Source: Bacteroidota bacterium (GTDB lineage: Bacteria; Bacteroidota; Bacteroidia; Bacteroidales; Bacteroidaceae). From it: a stretch of DNA of 64,000 bases. Shown piece by piece: positions 25,910 through 34,763 of this stretch (position 1 is its first letter; the number at the start of each line of letters is the position of its first letter). The stretch is from contig JAFABV010000008.1 of the NCBI GenBank assembly GCA_023425865.1, forward strand, positions 1-64,000, in the 5' to 3' direction. The notes under the pieces are model-generated. The model searched no databases. It was not told where the DNA came from and was given only the letters and a program-made list of their open reading frames with translations. Made by a program: the position numbers and the translations under genes.

Positions 25910-27216
25910 TCGAACGACAGGGCAGTCATCCCCTCACCCTTTTTGAGCTGAATGCACTTGTCAGTGAGGTCATCAGCACAGCGTTCACCTCTGCCTACTG
26001 GGTAGAGGCCGAGCTCTCTGAGGCACGCGAGGTGAGGGGCCACTGCTACATGGAGCTTATTCAGAAAGATGTGTTTGGTGCCGCCCCCGTGGCGCGCGCC
26101 TCGGCCAAATGCTGGAAGTCGGTCTGGGCATTCCTGCGTCCACGTTTCGAGAAAGTCACGGGCCAACCGCTGCACGCGGGCATGAAGGTGCTGCTATGTG
26201 TGACGCCACAGTTTCATGAAGCCTACGGATTTTCTTGGATCGTGCAAGACATCGACCCCACCTACACCATGGGCGACATGGCGCGCAAGCGACAGGAAAT
26301 CATACAGCAACTGCATGCGGAGGGCATCTTCGACCTGCAGCGCGAACTGCCAATACCCACCTTTGCCCAACACGTGGCGGTGATCTCCAGCGAGAACGCG
26401 GCAGGATATGGCGACTTCTGCAACCAGCTGCGCAACAATGCCTACGGCTTTGCCTTCCACGTCACGCTCTTTCCGGCCGTCATGCAGGGCGACCAGGTGG
26501 AACCTACCATCATCGCGGCACTCAACGACATACATCGTGAGGCCGACAACTTTGACGTGGTGGTGATCATACGTGGCGGAGGCGCCACCGCCGACCTCAG
26601 CGGTTTCGACACATTGTTGCTCGCTGAGAACGTGGCCAACTTTCCCTTACCCATCATCACGGGCATAGGGCACGAACGCGACGAAAGCATTCTTGACATG
26701 GTCTCCAATACCCGCGTGAAAACGCCCACCGCGGCAGCGGCACTGCTCATCGACCATCTCGCCATCACCTGGACCCGCATTGCCAATGCCCAAGAACGCA
26801 TGATTGGCGGCGCACGCGCACGTATGGAACGCGAAAAAGCCCGATTTGACCGAAGCGCCGGGCGGGTACCCATACTCTTCTCGCTCATCAAGACCCGGCA
26901 GGAGGCACGCATCGACCGATTGGCCACACAGATTGCCACGGGCATAAGCGCGCAACTCAACAAGGGCACCTACCGCATTGACGCCCTGTCGGCAAGGCTC
27001 TCGCAGCAATCGGAGCGCACACTCACCCAGGCCCGCCACCGCATAGAGCAACTTGAGCTACGCCTGAAAGGCGTAGACCCACAGGTCATGCTCAGCCGCG
27101 GATACAGCATTACCTACCACCAAGGCCGTGTGGTGAGAGACGCCTCGCGGCTCCAGAGCGGCGATGAGATAGAGACCCGAGTGGGCAAAGGCAGCGTCAC
27201 CTCAATCGTAAAATAA
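25906..27216 (+). CDS. xseA: Exodeoxyribonuclease VII large subunit
   Basis: This 436-residue nuclease subunit degrades single-stranded DNA in both directions. The N-terminal OB-fold covers about 10-110 (TLFELNALVSEVI, YWVEAELSEAREVRGHCYMEL). The XseA catalytic domain follows, with AVISSENAAGYGDF, VVIIRGGGATADLSGFD and ITGIGHERDESILDMVSNTRVKTPTAAA (quoted in parts). A long C-terminal coiled coil and the end motif VMLSRGYSITYHQG complete it. ATG 25906 overlaps the subtilase stop (ATGA). xseB follows after 21 bp. Confidence 0.95.
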   Translation: MIERQGSHPLTLFELNALVSEVISTAFTSAYWVEAELSEAREVRGHCYMELIQKDVFGAAPVARASAKCWKSVWAFLRPRFEKVTGQPLHAGMKVLLCVTPQFHEAYGFSWIVQDIDPTYTMGDMARKRQEIIQQLHAEGIFDLQRELPIPTFAQHVAVISSENAAGYGDFCNQLRNNAYGFAFHVTLFPAVMQGDQVEPTIIAALNDIHREADNFDVVVIIRGGGATADLSGFDTLLLAENVANFPLPIITGIGHERDESILDMVSNTRVKTPTAAAALLIDHLAITWTRIANAQERMIGGARARMEREKARFDRSAGRVPILFSLIKTRQEARIDRLATQIATGISAQLNKGTYRIDALSARLSQQSERTLTQARHRIEQLELRLKGVDPQVMLSRGYSITYHQGRVVRDASRLQSGDEIETRVGKGSVTSIVK

Positions 27217-27237
27217 CATATCACCTTATACTTTATT

Positions 27238-27432
27238 ATGGCAAAAGAAACCAAATACGAGGATGCCATCCGACAGTTAGAGGACATCGTGACCAAACTG
27301 GAGAACAACGAACTCGAAATCGACGAGATGCCTTCGCAGCTCAAGAAGGCACAGGAACTCATCAAATTATGCAAGGACAAGCTCACGCAGACCGACGCGG
27401 AGATCAAGAAGATAACGGAGAGTCAGGGGTAA
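27238..27432 (+). CDS. xseB: Exodeoxyribonuclease VII small subunit
   Basis: This 64-residue helical protein is the partner of XseA. It contains the typical YEDAIRQLEDIVTKLENNEL and QLKKAQELIKLCKDKL, the two-helix pattern of XseB. Its short length is normal for the family. It lies directly downstream of xseA. Confidence 0.95.
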   Translation: MAKETKYEDAIRQLEDIVTKLENNELEIDEMPSQLKKAQELIKLCKDKLTQTDAEIKKITESQG

Positions 27433-27547
27433 ACCACCCATGACACCGCGTAACCGCCCTACCCTGTCGCCCTGCCCACCATGGGGCAAGAGCCGGGGGC
27501 GCGACAGAGGGGGAACTGCAAGGTTATAGCTTTTTTTCGCTTTTTCC

Positions 27548-27578
27548 TTGCGATTGATAATTATAATTTGTACTTTTG
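27548..27578 (+). promoter_or_regulatory. ilvE promoter
   Basis: A -33 TTG (27548-27550) and -7 TACTTTTG (27571-27578) with a 20-bp spacer fit the Bacteroidetes consensus. The start codon is 39 bp downstream, too close for a riboswitch or leader-peptide attenuator. Confidence 0.65.
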
Positions 27579-27617
27579 CTCTATCTATGTGCCTTGACAC
27601 TTAAAACATCAACTAAT

Positions 27618-28634
27618 ATGAAAGATTTGGATTGGTCTAATTTGTCTTTCGGTTACATCAAGACCGACTACAACGTGCGTTGTTACTATCGAGACGGGAA
27701 GTGGGGCGAAATTGAGGTATGCTCTGACGAGTATCTCAACCTGCATATGGCTGCCACCTGCCTGCACTACGGCCAAGAGGCCTTCGAGGGTCTGAAAGCC
27801 TATCGTTGCCCCGACGGCAAGGTGCGCGTCTTCCGCATGGACGAGAATGCCGCACGCTTGCAGAGCACCTGTAGAGGCATCATGATGCCAGAGTTGCCCA
27901 CCGAGCGATTTGAGGAAATGGTCAAGAAGGTGGTACGCCTCAACCAAGAGTGGATACCCACCTACGAGAGCGGCGCTACACTCTACATTCGCCCGCTGCT
28001 CATTGGCACCAGTGCCCAGGTGGGCGTACACCCTTCGTCCGAGTATTGCTTCCTGATCTTCGTCACCCCAGTAGGTCCCTATTTCAAGGGCGGCTTTGCC
28101 ACCAATCCATACGTCATCATCCGCGACTACGACCGCTCGGCACCTTTAGGCACGGGCATCTACAAGGTGGGCGGCAACTATGCCGCTTCGCTCAAGGCCA
28201 ACGCCATCGCCCATGAGAAAGGCTATGCCAGCGAGTTCTATCTCGACGCCCGTGAGAAGAAATATGTAGACGAGTGTGGCGCGGCCAACTTCTTCGGCAT
28301 CAAAGACAATACCTATGTCACGCCGAAGTCTACCTCTATCCTCCCCTCCATCACCAACAAGAGCCTGATGCAGATTGCCGAAGACCTGGGCATGAAGGTG
28401 GAGCGCAGACCCATTCCCGAGGAAGAGTTGGCTACGTTTGAGGAAGCCGGTGCCTGCGGCACGGCGGCCGTAATCTCGCCCATCTCGCACCTCGACGACC
28501 TCGACACCGGCGCACGCTACGACTATGGCGAGCAGCCCGGACCCTGGTCGCGCAAACTCTACGACACCATTCGCGGCATACAGTATGGCACCATCGAGGA
28601 CAAGCACGGATGGACCACTGTGGTCATTGAGTAA
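27618..28634 (+). CDS. ilvE: Branched-chain amino acid aminotransferase
   Basis: This 338-residue class IV PLP enzyme carries out the last step of Leu/Ile/Val synthesis. Recognisable parts are HYGQEAFEGLKAYRCPDGKVRVFR, LYIRPLLIGTSAQVGV, the PLP lysine in VGGNYAASLKANA, and DECGAANFFGIK (strings given in part). Size and motifs fit the BCAT-II group. It is transcribed alone and ends at the hairpin at 28695-28720. leuB and a LeuA-like gene lie at the far right of the window, not adjacent. Confidence 0.95.
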   Translation: MKDLDWSNLSFGYIKTDYNVRCYYRDGKWGEIEVCSDEYLNLHMAATCLHYGQEAFEGLKAYRCPDGKVRVFRMDENAARLQSTCRGIMMPELPTERFEEMVKKVVRLNQEWIPTYESGATLYIRPLLIGTSAQVGVHPSSEYCFLIFVTPVGPYFKGGFATNPYVIIRDYDRSAPLGTGIYKVGGNYAASLKANAIAHEKGYASEFYLDAREKKYVDECGAANFFGIKDNTYVTPKSTSILPSITNKSLMQIAEDLGMKVERRPIPEEELATFEEAGACGTAAVISPISHLDDLDTGARYDYGEQPGPWSRKLYDTIRGIQYGTIEDKHGWTTVVIE

Positions 28635-28694
28635 AAACCACAGGATAAGACAACACCGCTTTGGCCATTGCTGACGCAACGCCAAACCCACTTT

Positions 28695-28724
28695 CAGGCT
28701 GCCCCCCAAAGGGCAGCCTGACTT
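28695..28724 (+). terminator. ilvE terminator
   Basis: A perfect 10-bp GC-rich stem, CAGGCTGCCC (28695-28704) / GGGCAGCCTG (28711-28720), has a 6-nt loop and is followed by ACTTGTT. The U tract is weak. Confidence 0.65.
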
Positions 28725-28768
28725 GTTATATGCCACTTAGCGCTGTGGCGGCAGGCCGACAAGGGAGA

Positions 28769-28880
28769 ATGGTTCAATATAAAACCACACGATAATTCTA
28801 TATAAAACCATCCGATGATTCTATATAAAACCATACTGTGATTTTATATAAAACCATACTGTGATTCTATATAGAACCAT
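28769..28880 (+). repeat. Palindromic 23-bp repeat, cluster 2 (5 units)
   Basis: Units start at 28769, 28792, 28815, 28838 and 28861, each 20 bp of ATRATTCTATATAAAACCAT-like palindrome with linkers ACG, CCG, ACT, ACT. The last unit is GTGATTCTATATAGAACCAT. Confidence 0.88.
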
Positions 28881-28951
28881 TGGACCATAAGGGCTTGGAG
28901 ACGACCTGAAAGGGGCGACTGCGTGGCCCAGAAACAGCGAGAAGGGCGCAC

Positions 28952-28984
28952 GAAAACAGCCGCCTGGACTGACCAGACGGCTGT
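28952..28984 (-). terminator. Terminator of the foldase/lptC operon
   Basis: Read on the minus strand, ACAGCCG (28978-28984) pairs with CGGCTGT (28956-28962) and is followed by TTTTCG. This is a typical intrinsic terminator about 70 bp after the stop codon at 29050. Confidence 0.6.
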
Positions 28985-29049
28985 AAGAATGTATGCTACA
29001 CGGGCACCGCATGGCGAAAGACACCGATGCACCGTTGTAAAGTCGGGAT

Positions 29050-31191
29050 TTAGAAGAACAGGTAACGGTTGTCTACGACCTTGGCCTTGGTGTAAAGCTC
29101 GTTCATGAAGTTGCCTGCATACTGCATGGCCTTCTGGCGGAGCTTGGCCTCCTGCTGCTTCTCGTCGTACTTGGCGGCATTCTTCGAACGCTTCACCACC
29201 TGGAACTGGTATACGCCGGCCTGACCCTTGACGGGATGGGCGCTGAAGGCACCCTGCTTGGTGGCATACACCGCGCCGCTCAGGGCAGACTCGCTGGCAC
29301 CTGTGGCCTGTACAAAGACGGGAGCGGCGAAGGTCACCTGGTTGATGGTGGTCACGTTGGCGCCTTTGGCCTTGGCAGCCGCAATGCTTCCCGCGGTCTT
29401 GGCCTTGGCGATGAGCTGCTCGGCCTTCTTGTCGCGCAGCACCTCCTGCTTGATAATCTCCTTCACCTGTGCGTCAGACAAGTCGCGGTAGCCGATGGGG
29501 TGAATCTTCTTGCAAACCACGAGGAGCAGATTGTTACCATTGTCACCGCACTCGTACATCTCAGACACTTCACCCTCCTTGGCAGCGAAGAGCCACTTCA
29601 TGGCGTCGCGTGTGGAGTGAATGCCTGCCAAGTAGTGCTGGCTGGTGGTCACGTCATTGGCCTCCATCACACGGTATCCGCTCTTGGCTGCATTCTTCTC
29701 AATGTCGGCGGCCGTCTTGTTGGCGCTGACGAAAGAGCTGAACTTATTGAATATGGCACTGCGTGTATCCTTAGAGTAGTCGATGGGCTTTTTCACGATG
29801 GCGGCCATGTACTTATCCACCATATTCCTGCGGTTGAGCACCTGCACGATGATGTTGCCCTGTGTAAGGCTGATGTTCTTGGTCTCATTGACACCCATGG
29901 TGAGCAGGCTGCTGATGTAGCTCTGTGTCTCCTTGTCCATAGAGGGAGAATACTCGTACATGCGTGTGGTGAGCCACTGCTCCTTGCCGTCTTGGCCATA
30001 TTTCTTGGCAAGCGTGGCGAAGTCGGCACCGGCCTTCAGCGCGTTGTAGATAGAGTCGGCACGCTGGTGAGCCTCGTCGGGCGTGGTGCCACCCACCTGA
30101 ATGCCACGGAACTGCACAGAGTCGGGCAGCTGCTGCTTGGCAACCAGCCTGATGACGTTGAAGGTGTTATCCTGCATGCTCTCTACAGGACCCAGCACCT
30201 GTCCAACCGACATAGAGTCGATCTTAGCGGCAATGTCTGTGGGGAAAGCTTCCTTGCCCACGGGTACACCAAGATAAGGCACGGTAGAGGTGCTCTTGCG
30301 TACTACGTCTGAGGGATTTTCAGCCGTGGCAAGGTCTTTGGCATAGGCGCCCATCTCTTTCAACAGCGCGGCGCGGTCGGCAGCCGAGGCGTTGATAGGC
30401 ACACTGACGTACTTGATGTCGCGGCTCTCCACAAACTGCTGGAAACGCGGCTTGAGCTCATCGTACTTGGCCTTGAGGTCAGACTCGGTGATCGTTACCT
30501 TGTCGTCCTGAATGCTGGAGTAAGGATAAGCGGCCAACTGAATCTGGCTCTCCTGGCTCTCCTCGTTGAAGCTCATCTTGGCCTCTACGGGGTTAGAGAG
30601 GAAGCAGTGAGCCAACAGACCGTTGTACTTCTGCATGAGGAGCTGCTGACGGAGCGACTTCTCCACATAGGTCCAGTATTTGTAGATGCTCTGGTATTGC
30701 TCGGCAGCCTGAGGATTGGTATTCTTTACGCTGTTGTACTGAGCGAGGAACTGCTTGAGCTGGTTAGCGTCGAAGCGGCCGGTCTGCTGGTTGACAAACG
30801 GTGTAGAGAGAAGCATCTGGTTGGTACCTTCAGTGAAGACGTTTTGCATCTCGGCGTCAGTCACGGTGAGACCGAGTTTATCGCACTCACCCTTGATGAT
30901 CTCATACTGCACAAAATTCTGCCATACCTGGTCGCGCAGCTGATTGAGCTGCTCATCGTTGAGATTCTCTTGCCCCATGACCTTCATGGCTTCTTGAGCC
31001 TCGTCAACGAGTTTGGCAAAATCTTCGTAGCTGATTTTGTTTCCTAACACCTCACCGACCTGCTGGCGCTGGTTGTTGCGAGACGATTCGCAAGAACGGA
31101 AGGCCTCCTCGGCAATGAAAGCAAACAGACCCAAACTGATGATGATAATCAGCAGGATGCCTTTGCTTCTGATTTTTCCTAATGCTGCCAT
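29050..31191 (-). CDS. SurA/PpiD-like periplasmic peptidylprolyl isomerase
   Basis: This 713-residue inner-membrane-anchored foldase has one N-terminal membrane helix (GILLIIIISLGLFAFIAEEAF, about 10-31). A SurA-N-like chaperone domain lies at about 45-250 and a parvulin (PpiC-type) region at about 335-445 (SVQFRGIQVGGTTPDEAHQRADSIYNALKAG, in part). A second, diverged repeat covers about 480-640. The layout is that of PpiD, which handles proteins leaving the Sec translocon for the outer membrane. It is the last gene of a minus-strand envelope cluster after the CNNM-type, LptC-like and beta-barrel genes. A -7 box of its own (TAAATTTG, plus 31266-31273) precedes it. Confidence 0.9.
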   Translation of the reverse strand: MAALGKIRSKGILLIIIISLGLFAFIAEEAFRSCESSRNNQRQQVGEVLGNKISYEDFAKLVDEAQEAMKVMGQENLNDEQLNQLRDQVWQNFVQYEIIKGECDKLGLTVTDAEMQNVFTEGTNQMLLSTPFVNQQTGRFDANQLKQFLAQYNSVKNTNPQAAEQYQSIYKYWTYVEKSLRQQLLMQKYNGLLAHCFLSNPVEAKMSFNEESQESQIQLAAYPYSSIQDDKVTITESDLKAKYDELKPRFQQFVESRDIKYVSVPINASAADRAALLKEMGAYAKDLATAENPSDVVRKSTSTVPYLGVPVGKEAFPTDIAAKIDSMSVGQVLGPVESMQDNTFNVIRLVAKQQLPDSVQFRGIQVGGTTPDEAHQRADSIYNALKAGADFATLAKKYGQDGKEQWLTTRMYEYSPSMDKETQSYISSLLTMGVNETKNISLTQGNIIVQVLNRRNMVDKYMAAIVKKPIDYSKDTRSAIFNKFSSFVSANKTAADIEKNAAKSGYRVMEANDVTTSQHYLAGIHSTRDAMKWLFAAKEGEVSEMYECGDNGNNLLLVVCKKIHPIGYRDLSDAQVKEIIKQEVLRDKKAEQLIAKAKTAGSIAAAKAKGANVTTINQVTFAAPVFVQATGASESALSGAVYATKQGAFSAHPVKGQAGVYQFQVVKRSKNAAKYDEKQQEAKLRQKAMQYAGNFMNELYTKAKVVDNRYLFF

Positions 31192-31265
31192 TTGTTTTAA
31201 AGTTATTTATTGTTTTATGTTTATCGTTATAGGATTGTCTGTCGCAGTATATTACAAAAAGCGTA

Positions 31266-31273
31266 CAAATTTA
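31266..31273 (-). promoter_or_regulatory. -7 box of the foldase gene
   Basis: The plus string CAAATTTA is a minus-strand TAAATTTG. It lies about 75 bp before the start codon at 31191, in the 185-bp gap after the CNNM-type gene. A -33 box at the usual distance was not seen. Confidence 0.4.
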
Positions 31274-31376
31274 CTAATTTAATAGCAAACGAGTGAATAA
31301 TTATATAAGAAAAAACAGTGAAGAATGGTTTTTCTCACAGTTAGTTAGGGGTAATTTGACATGCATGCGTGTTTCC

Positions 31377-32639
31377 TCACTTCTCTACATGCAACCTGAC
31401 AAGCTCTATCTTGGTCATGGTGTTTTTGATAATCTTGAAGCTGAACTTGCCTATGGTCACCACTTCATTGAGCTTGGGGAAGCTCTCAAATTCGTGCAGG
31501 ATGAGACCGCCAAGGGTCATATAGTCGTCGCTTTCGGGCAAATCGAGGTCGAACATGGCGTTTACCTTGTCGATTTCGAGGCGCGCGGAAAGAATGTAAT
31601 CGCCGTCATCGGTCACTTTTGCGATATAATTGTCGTTATCGTGCTCGTCTTGTATATCGCCGAAAATTTCTTCCACCAAGTCTTCTAACGATACGATGCC
31701 ACTGGTACCGCCAAACTCGTCGACCACCACGCCGATGGTCTTTTTCTGCTGGAGAAAGATGCGCATGAGTTTCTGGGCGGCCATGGTCTCAGGCACAAAG
31801 GGTATGGTGCGCACTTGGTCTTGCCAGCGCTCGGGCTTGTGAAACATTTCCGAGCTATGGATATAGCCCACGATGTGGTCGATATCGTCTTTGTAGACAA
31901 TGATTTTCGACTTGCCGCTCTCCACGAACATTTGCATGAGTTCTGCAAGCGTGCAGTCTTCCATGTCAACGGCACAAATCTCCGTGCGGGGAATCATGCA
32001 GTCGCGCACCTTGGTGTCGGGAAACTCCAAGGCATTCTGGAAGATCTTGACCTCGTCGCCCACGGCCTCGTCGTTGGGCGCGTTGTCGATAGACGACTGC
32101 ACCAAATAGTCGAGGTCTACCTTGGTAAATCCTTCATCATCGGACTCAGACCCCAGCTTGATGCCAACGACCCGCAGCAGCATCCGCGAGAGAAAGGTGG
32201 CAAACTTGCTGACAGGCCACAGGATGATGTAGAAAACATAAGCGATGGGAGCGAAAAAAGACAGTAGTTTGTTAGGGCTGCTCTTGAACAAGGTCTTGGG
32301 AAGAAACTCGCCCGTGAAGAGTACGATGAGCGTAGAGATGATGGTGTCGGCAGGAACGGTGAAACCGGCGTCCATGCCCTTGAAGACCGTACTGTCGAAC
32401 AGTCGGGCGAAAAGTATACCATAGATCACCAGTACGATATTGTTGCCTACGAGCATCGTCGACACAAAGCCATTGGGGCGGCGATAAAAGAAAGCGAGGA
32501 GCTTGGCAGAGAGAGCATTCTTCTCCTTGTCCATCTCGGCCAACATCCTGTTGCTCGACACAAAGGCAATCTCCATGCCCGAAAAGAAGGCACTGAGTAT
32601 CATCGTCAGGACGATTTCTATGATAAGCAATGTATCCAC
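31377..32639 (-). CDS. CNNM/CorC-type membrane protein with CBS domains (HlyC/GldE-like)
   Basis: This 420-residue protein has an N-terminal DUF21/CNNM domain with about three to four membrane helices (starting TLLIIEIVLTMILSAFFSGMEIAFV), a CBS pair at about 200-330 (DCMIPRTEICAVDME; VVVDEFGGTSGIVSLEDLVEEI) and a C-terminal transporter-associated domain. Members export Mg2+/Co2+ or, as GldE, associate with gliding/type IX functions in Bacteroidetes. The sequence here does not decide between these. It follows the lptC-like gene by 21 bp in the envelope operon. Confidence 0.88.
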   Translation of the reverse strand: MDTLLIIEIVLTMILSAFFSGMEIAFVSSNRMLAEMDKEKNALSAKLLAFFYRRPNGFVSTMLVGNNIVLVIYGILFARLFDSTVFKGMDAGFTVPADTIISTLIVLFTGEFLPKTLFKSSPNKLLSFFAPIAYVFYIILWPVSKFATFLSRMLLRVVGIKLGSESDDEGFTKVDLDYLVQSSIDNAPNDEAVGDEVKIFQNALEFPDTKVRDCMIPRTEICAVDMEDCTLAELMQMFVESGKSKIIVYKDDIDHIVGYIHSSEMFHKPERWQDQVRTIPFVPETMAAQKLMRIFLQQKKTIGVVVDEFGGTSGIVSLEDLVEEIFGDIQDEHDNDNYIAKVTDDGDYILSARLEIDKVNAMFDLDLPESDDYMTLGGLILHEFESFPKLNEVVTIGKFSFKIIKNTMTKIELVRLHVEK

Positions 32640-32660
32640 TTGTTCTAAAACCTCATACGT

Positions 32661-33317
32661 TTAATAGTTTCGCTCGGGCAGAGCCATCTGGCGCTGGCTC
32701 TTCTGGATGCTGTCTTGCTTGAGGCGCGCGGAGTCTGACTCCTGAGAACTGTTGTCGAAGTCTGAACGCACGAAGGAGCCCTTGGAATTGGAGACATAAT
32801 ACCGCGTCATCTTTTCATCTGAACGGAAATAGGTACCCTGCAGCGTACGGTCGGGGGTAACCAAGCGCGAGAAGACATTGGAATAGAGCTCGTGCTGACG
32901 CTCGTCCCAGAACAACTGCTCACTGGAGAAGCGCAGCCCGTCTTTGGTAAGGATGCGTACACGCGAACGCAACTCCCACAGATTCTGCTTGTCGTAATAA
33001 TAGGCGGTGTCGCACTGTATATAAGCCTGGACATGGAACTTCTCATCAAACTGTTCGAGAAAGAGCCCCTTGTCAAAATACCAGCGCGAGGGTTTCTTAT
33101 TCTGGTTGACCTCCCAGCGCTCGGTCACGATACGATATTTGATGACACCCGAGTCGGATATCAACGTATTGACACCCCAACTGGTCATGACGGCCACAGA
33201 ATCACGGTCATGTATGGCGGCAGCCGTATGCTCCACCTGCTCCTGGCAGGCGGCAACGGCGACAACTACCAACAGTGCCGCCAACCCGTGCTTGATGAAC
33301 GAAAACGCAGTTGACAT
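32661..33317 (-). CDS. lptC: LptC-like LPS export periplasmic protein
   Basis: This 218-residue member of the LptC/DUF1239 family anchors the LptB2FG transporter to the periplasmic LptA bridge. The hydrophobic N-terminus (GLAALLVVVAVAAC) ends in a lipobox-like VAAC at Cys24, so it may be a lipoprotein in this lineage. The rest is beta-jellyroll-like: SDSGVIKYRIVTERWEV, FDKGLFLEQFDEKFHVQAYIQCDTAYYY (in part) and LRFSSEQLFWDERQHELYS, typical OstA/LptC repeats. The C-terminal 40 residues are polar. It lies between the beta-barrel protein gene and the CNNM-type gene, with short gaps. Confidence 0.85.
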   Translation of the reverse strand: MSTAFSFIKHGLAALLVVVAVAACQEQVEHTAAAIHDRDSVAVMTSWGVNTLISDSGVIKYRIVTERWEVNQNKKPSRWYFDKGLFLEQFDEKFHVQAYIQCDTAYYYDKQNLWELRSRVRILTKDGLRFSSEQLFWDERQHELYSNVFSRLVTPDRTLQGTYFRSDEKMTRYYVSNSKGSFVRSDFDNSSQESDSARLKQDSIQKSQRQMALPERNY

Positions 33318-33340
33318 GGCTTACGAGAAGCAGGTCGTCA

Positions 33341-34645
33341 TTAATCTACCTTCCACTTGGCAAACCAACGCTCGTTGAAGGTCAGGCCGATATTGATACG
33401 GAATGTATTCTCAGTGATATAGCTCTTTGCCGTCTGGCGCACCCACTGTGCACTGATGTTGAGCATGGAGCGGTTGTTCCAGCTGTTGACGATGGGAATA
33501 CCGAAGCCCAGTGAGGCACTGATTTCCTTAGGTCCATCCTGTCCGTTGATAATATAATAAGGTGTGGCATACGACACGCCGGCACGATAATGTATGCGCT
33601 TGACAAAGCTACGGCCGTATTCAGCGGCACAGTAGTCGGCACCGGCCGTCAGCTTGTGGCGGTCTTTATAGAACCCCGACACCATGTCGTACGTGGCATT
33701 GCCGTTGGTGTCGAGCTTGTACTCGGGCGTTTCGATGCTGCCCCACTTCTGGAAATTATAATCTACGCCTACCTTCAACTTGTTGTTATAATTGTAAGCC
33801 AAGCCCACGCCGATGGTCGTGGGGATTTCCAGTTTCAAGGCGTCTGACGTGAGTACAGTGGTATCAGCCACTGCGGTCTGGGTGTTATTGGAAATCAGCT
33901 TGAGCGTGGGGTCGCCTCCAATCTTATGGCCCATGCCGTAAGTGGCACCAATGGTGACCTGATGCTTCTTGTTTATGGTAGCGACATACTGCATACCAAA
34001 GTCGACTTTGTAGTTGCGTACGTCGGATGTGTACTCTTTGGTTAGCGTGTTGGCGTAGCTGTCACTGTAGCTGTTGACAACCGTACGTGTGTATCCGCCG
34101 AAGAGGTACCCGCCATTCACACCCACCGAAAGCCCTTTGACAGGCTCCCAGCCGACACCCACGTAAATCTGATGCAGTCCACCCGAGCCGTTATAGGTAT
34201 TGGTAACAACCGTGTTGTTGGCGTCGTTGACGTTTTGAGAGGTGCTGTAAGAATAGCCAGTATTGGTATAAGGTATGATACCGAAACTCACGCCCACATG
34301 CCTGAAGGCCCGAAAGCCAGCCACGACATACTCAATGTTAGAGTTCTTGGCGTTGAGCTTCGTGCCGCCTTCCTTGAAGTTGGTGATCTGACCGGAGATA
34401 CCTGCGTCGAAGATAAAAGACAAACTGTCGATAGATGAATATGAAGCCGGATTCAGATAATTTACCTGGTTGTGCTCGCGAAAGCCCAAGCCTAAGCCGT
34501 TCATGCCGCGGTTGAAGCCAGAGGTCTGGTCGGACAGAATGCCAAGTCCAAACTGACTGTAAGGGGAATTAGTACCACTTTGAGCAACTGACACTTGGTA
34601 AACTGTGGCCAACAACAGGGCTGCAGCAAAGTATCTCTTCTTCAT
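33341..34645 (-). CDS. Outer membrane beta-barrel protein (FadL-like)
   Basis: This 434-residue outer-membrane protein has a signal peptide (MKKRYFAAALLLATVYQVSVAQ). The mature start, NSPYSQFGLGILSDQTSGFNRGMNGLGLG, and NQVNYLNPASYSSIDSLSFIFDAG recall FadL/OMPP1-type transport proteins of Bacteroidetes. About 14 alternating amphipathic strands follow, ending FRINIGLTFNERWFAKWKVD. The function is not established; transport of hydrophobic compounds is the family guess. It is the first gene of the minus-strand cluster leading to the LptC-like protein. A -7 box TACTTTTG (plus 34699-34706) lies upstream. Confidence 0.8.
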   Translation of the reverse strand: MKKRYFAAALLLATVYQVSVAQSGTNSPYSQFGLGILSDQTSGFNRGMNGLGLGFREHNQVNYLNPASYSSIDSLSFIFDAGISGQITNFKEGGTKLNAKNSNIEYVVAGFRAFRHVGVSFGIIPYTNTGYSYSTSQNVNDANNTVVTNTYNGSGGLHQIYVGVGWEPVKGLSVGVNGGYLFGGYTRTVVNSYSDSYANTLTKEYTSDVRNYKVDFGMQYVATINKKHQVTIGATYGMGHKIGGDPTLKLISNNTQTAVADTTVLTSDALKLEIPTTIGVGLAYNYNNKLKVGVDYNFQKWGSIETPEYKLDTNGNATYDMVSGFYKDRHKLTAGADYCAAEYGRSFVKRIHYRAGVSYATPYYIINGQDGPKEISASLGFGIPIVNSWNNRSMLNISAQWVRQTAKSYITENTFRINIGLTFNERWFAKWKVD

Positions 34646-34698
34646 ATTCGATGTTTCGTTATCTTACTTTTGTTGACTGATAGTGAAAAAGTCAACTG

Positions 34699-34706
34699 CA
34701 AAAGTA
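34699..34706 (-). promoter_or_regulatory. -7 box of the envelope operon
   Basis: The plus string CAAAAGTA is a minus-strand TACTTTTG about 55 bp before the ATG at 34645. A possible -33 (plus CAAA at 34723-34726) is 16 bp away, shorter than the usual 19-21. Confidence 0.45.
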
Positions 34707-34751
34707 TTGAAAAAAAACGAAACAAAAGCACGATAAGTGGAAATAATAAGG

Positions 34752-34759
34752 TATTTTTG
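34752..34759 (+). promoter_or_regulatory. -7 box directly before the DUF4105 gene
   Basis: TATTTTTG fits TAnnTTTG and ends 4 bp before the GTG at 34764, which I take as the start codon. A transcript begun 6-8 bp downstream would have almost no leader. Confidence 0.4.
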
Positions 34760-34763
34760 CATC

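Larger units (their letters stand above)
28635..29049. other. Intergenic region between ilvE and the convergent foldase gene
   Basis: This 415-bp convergent region contains the ilvE terminator (28695-28720), a five-unit cluster of the 23-bp palindromic repeat (28769-28880) and a minus-strand terminator for the foldase gene (28952-28984). No gene was seen. Confidence 0.7.

Noticed and set aside
27433..27617. Amino-acid leader attenuator before ilvE
   Set aside because: The mapped promoter boxes leave only about 35 nt of leader, without a Leu/Ile/Val-rich peptide or alternative hairpins.
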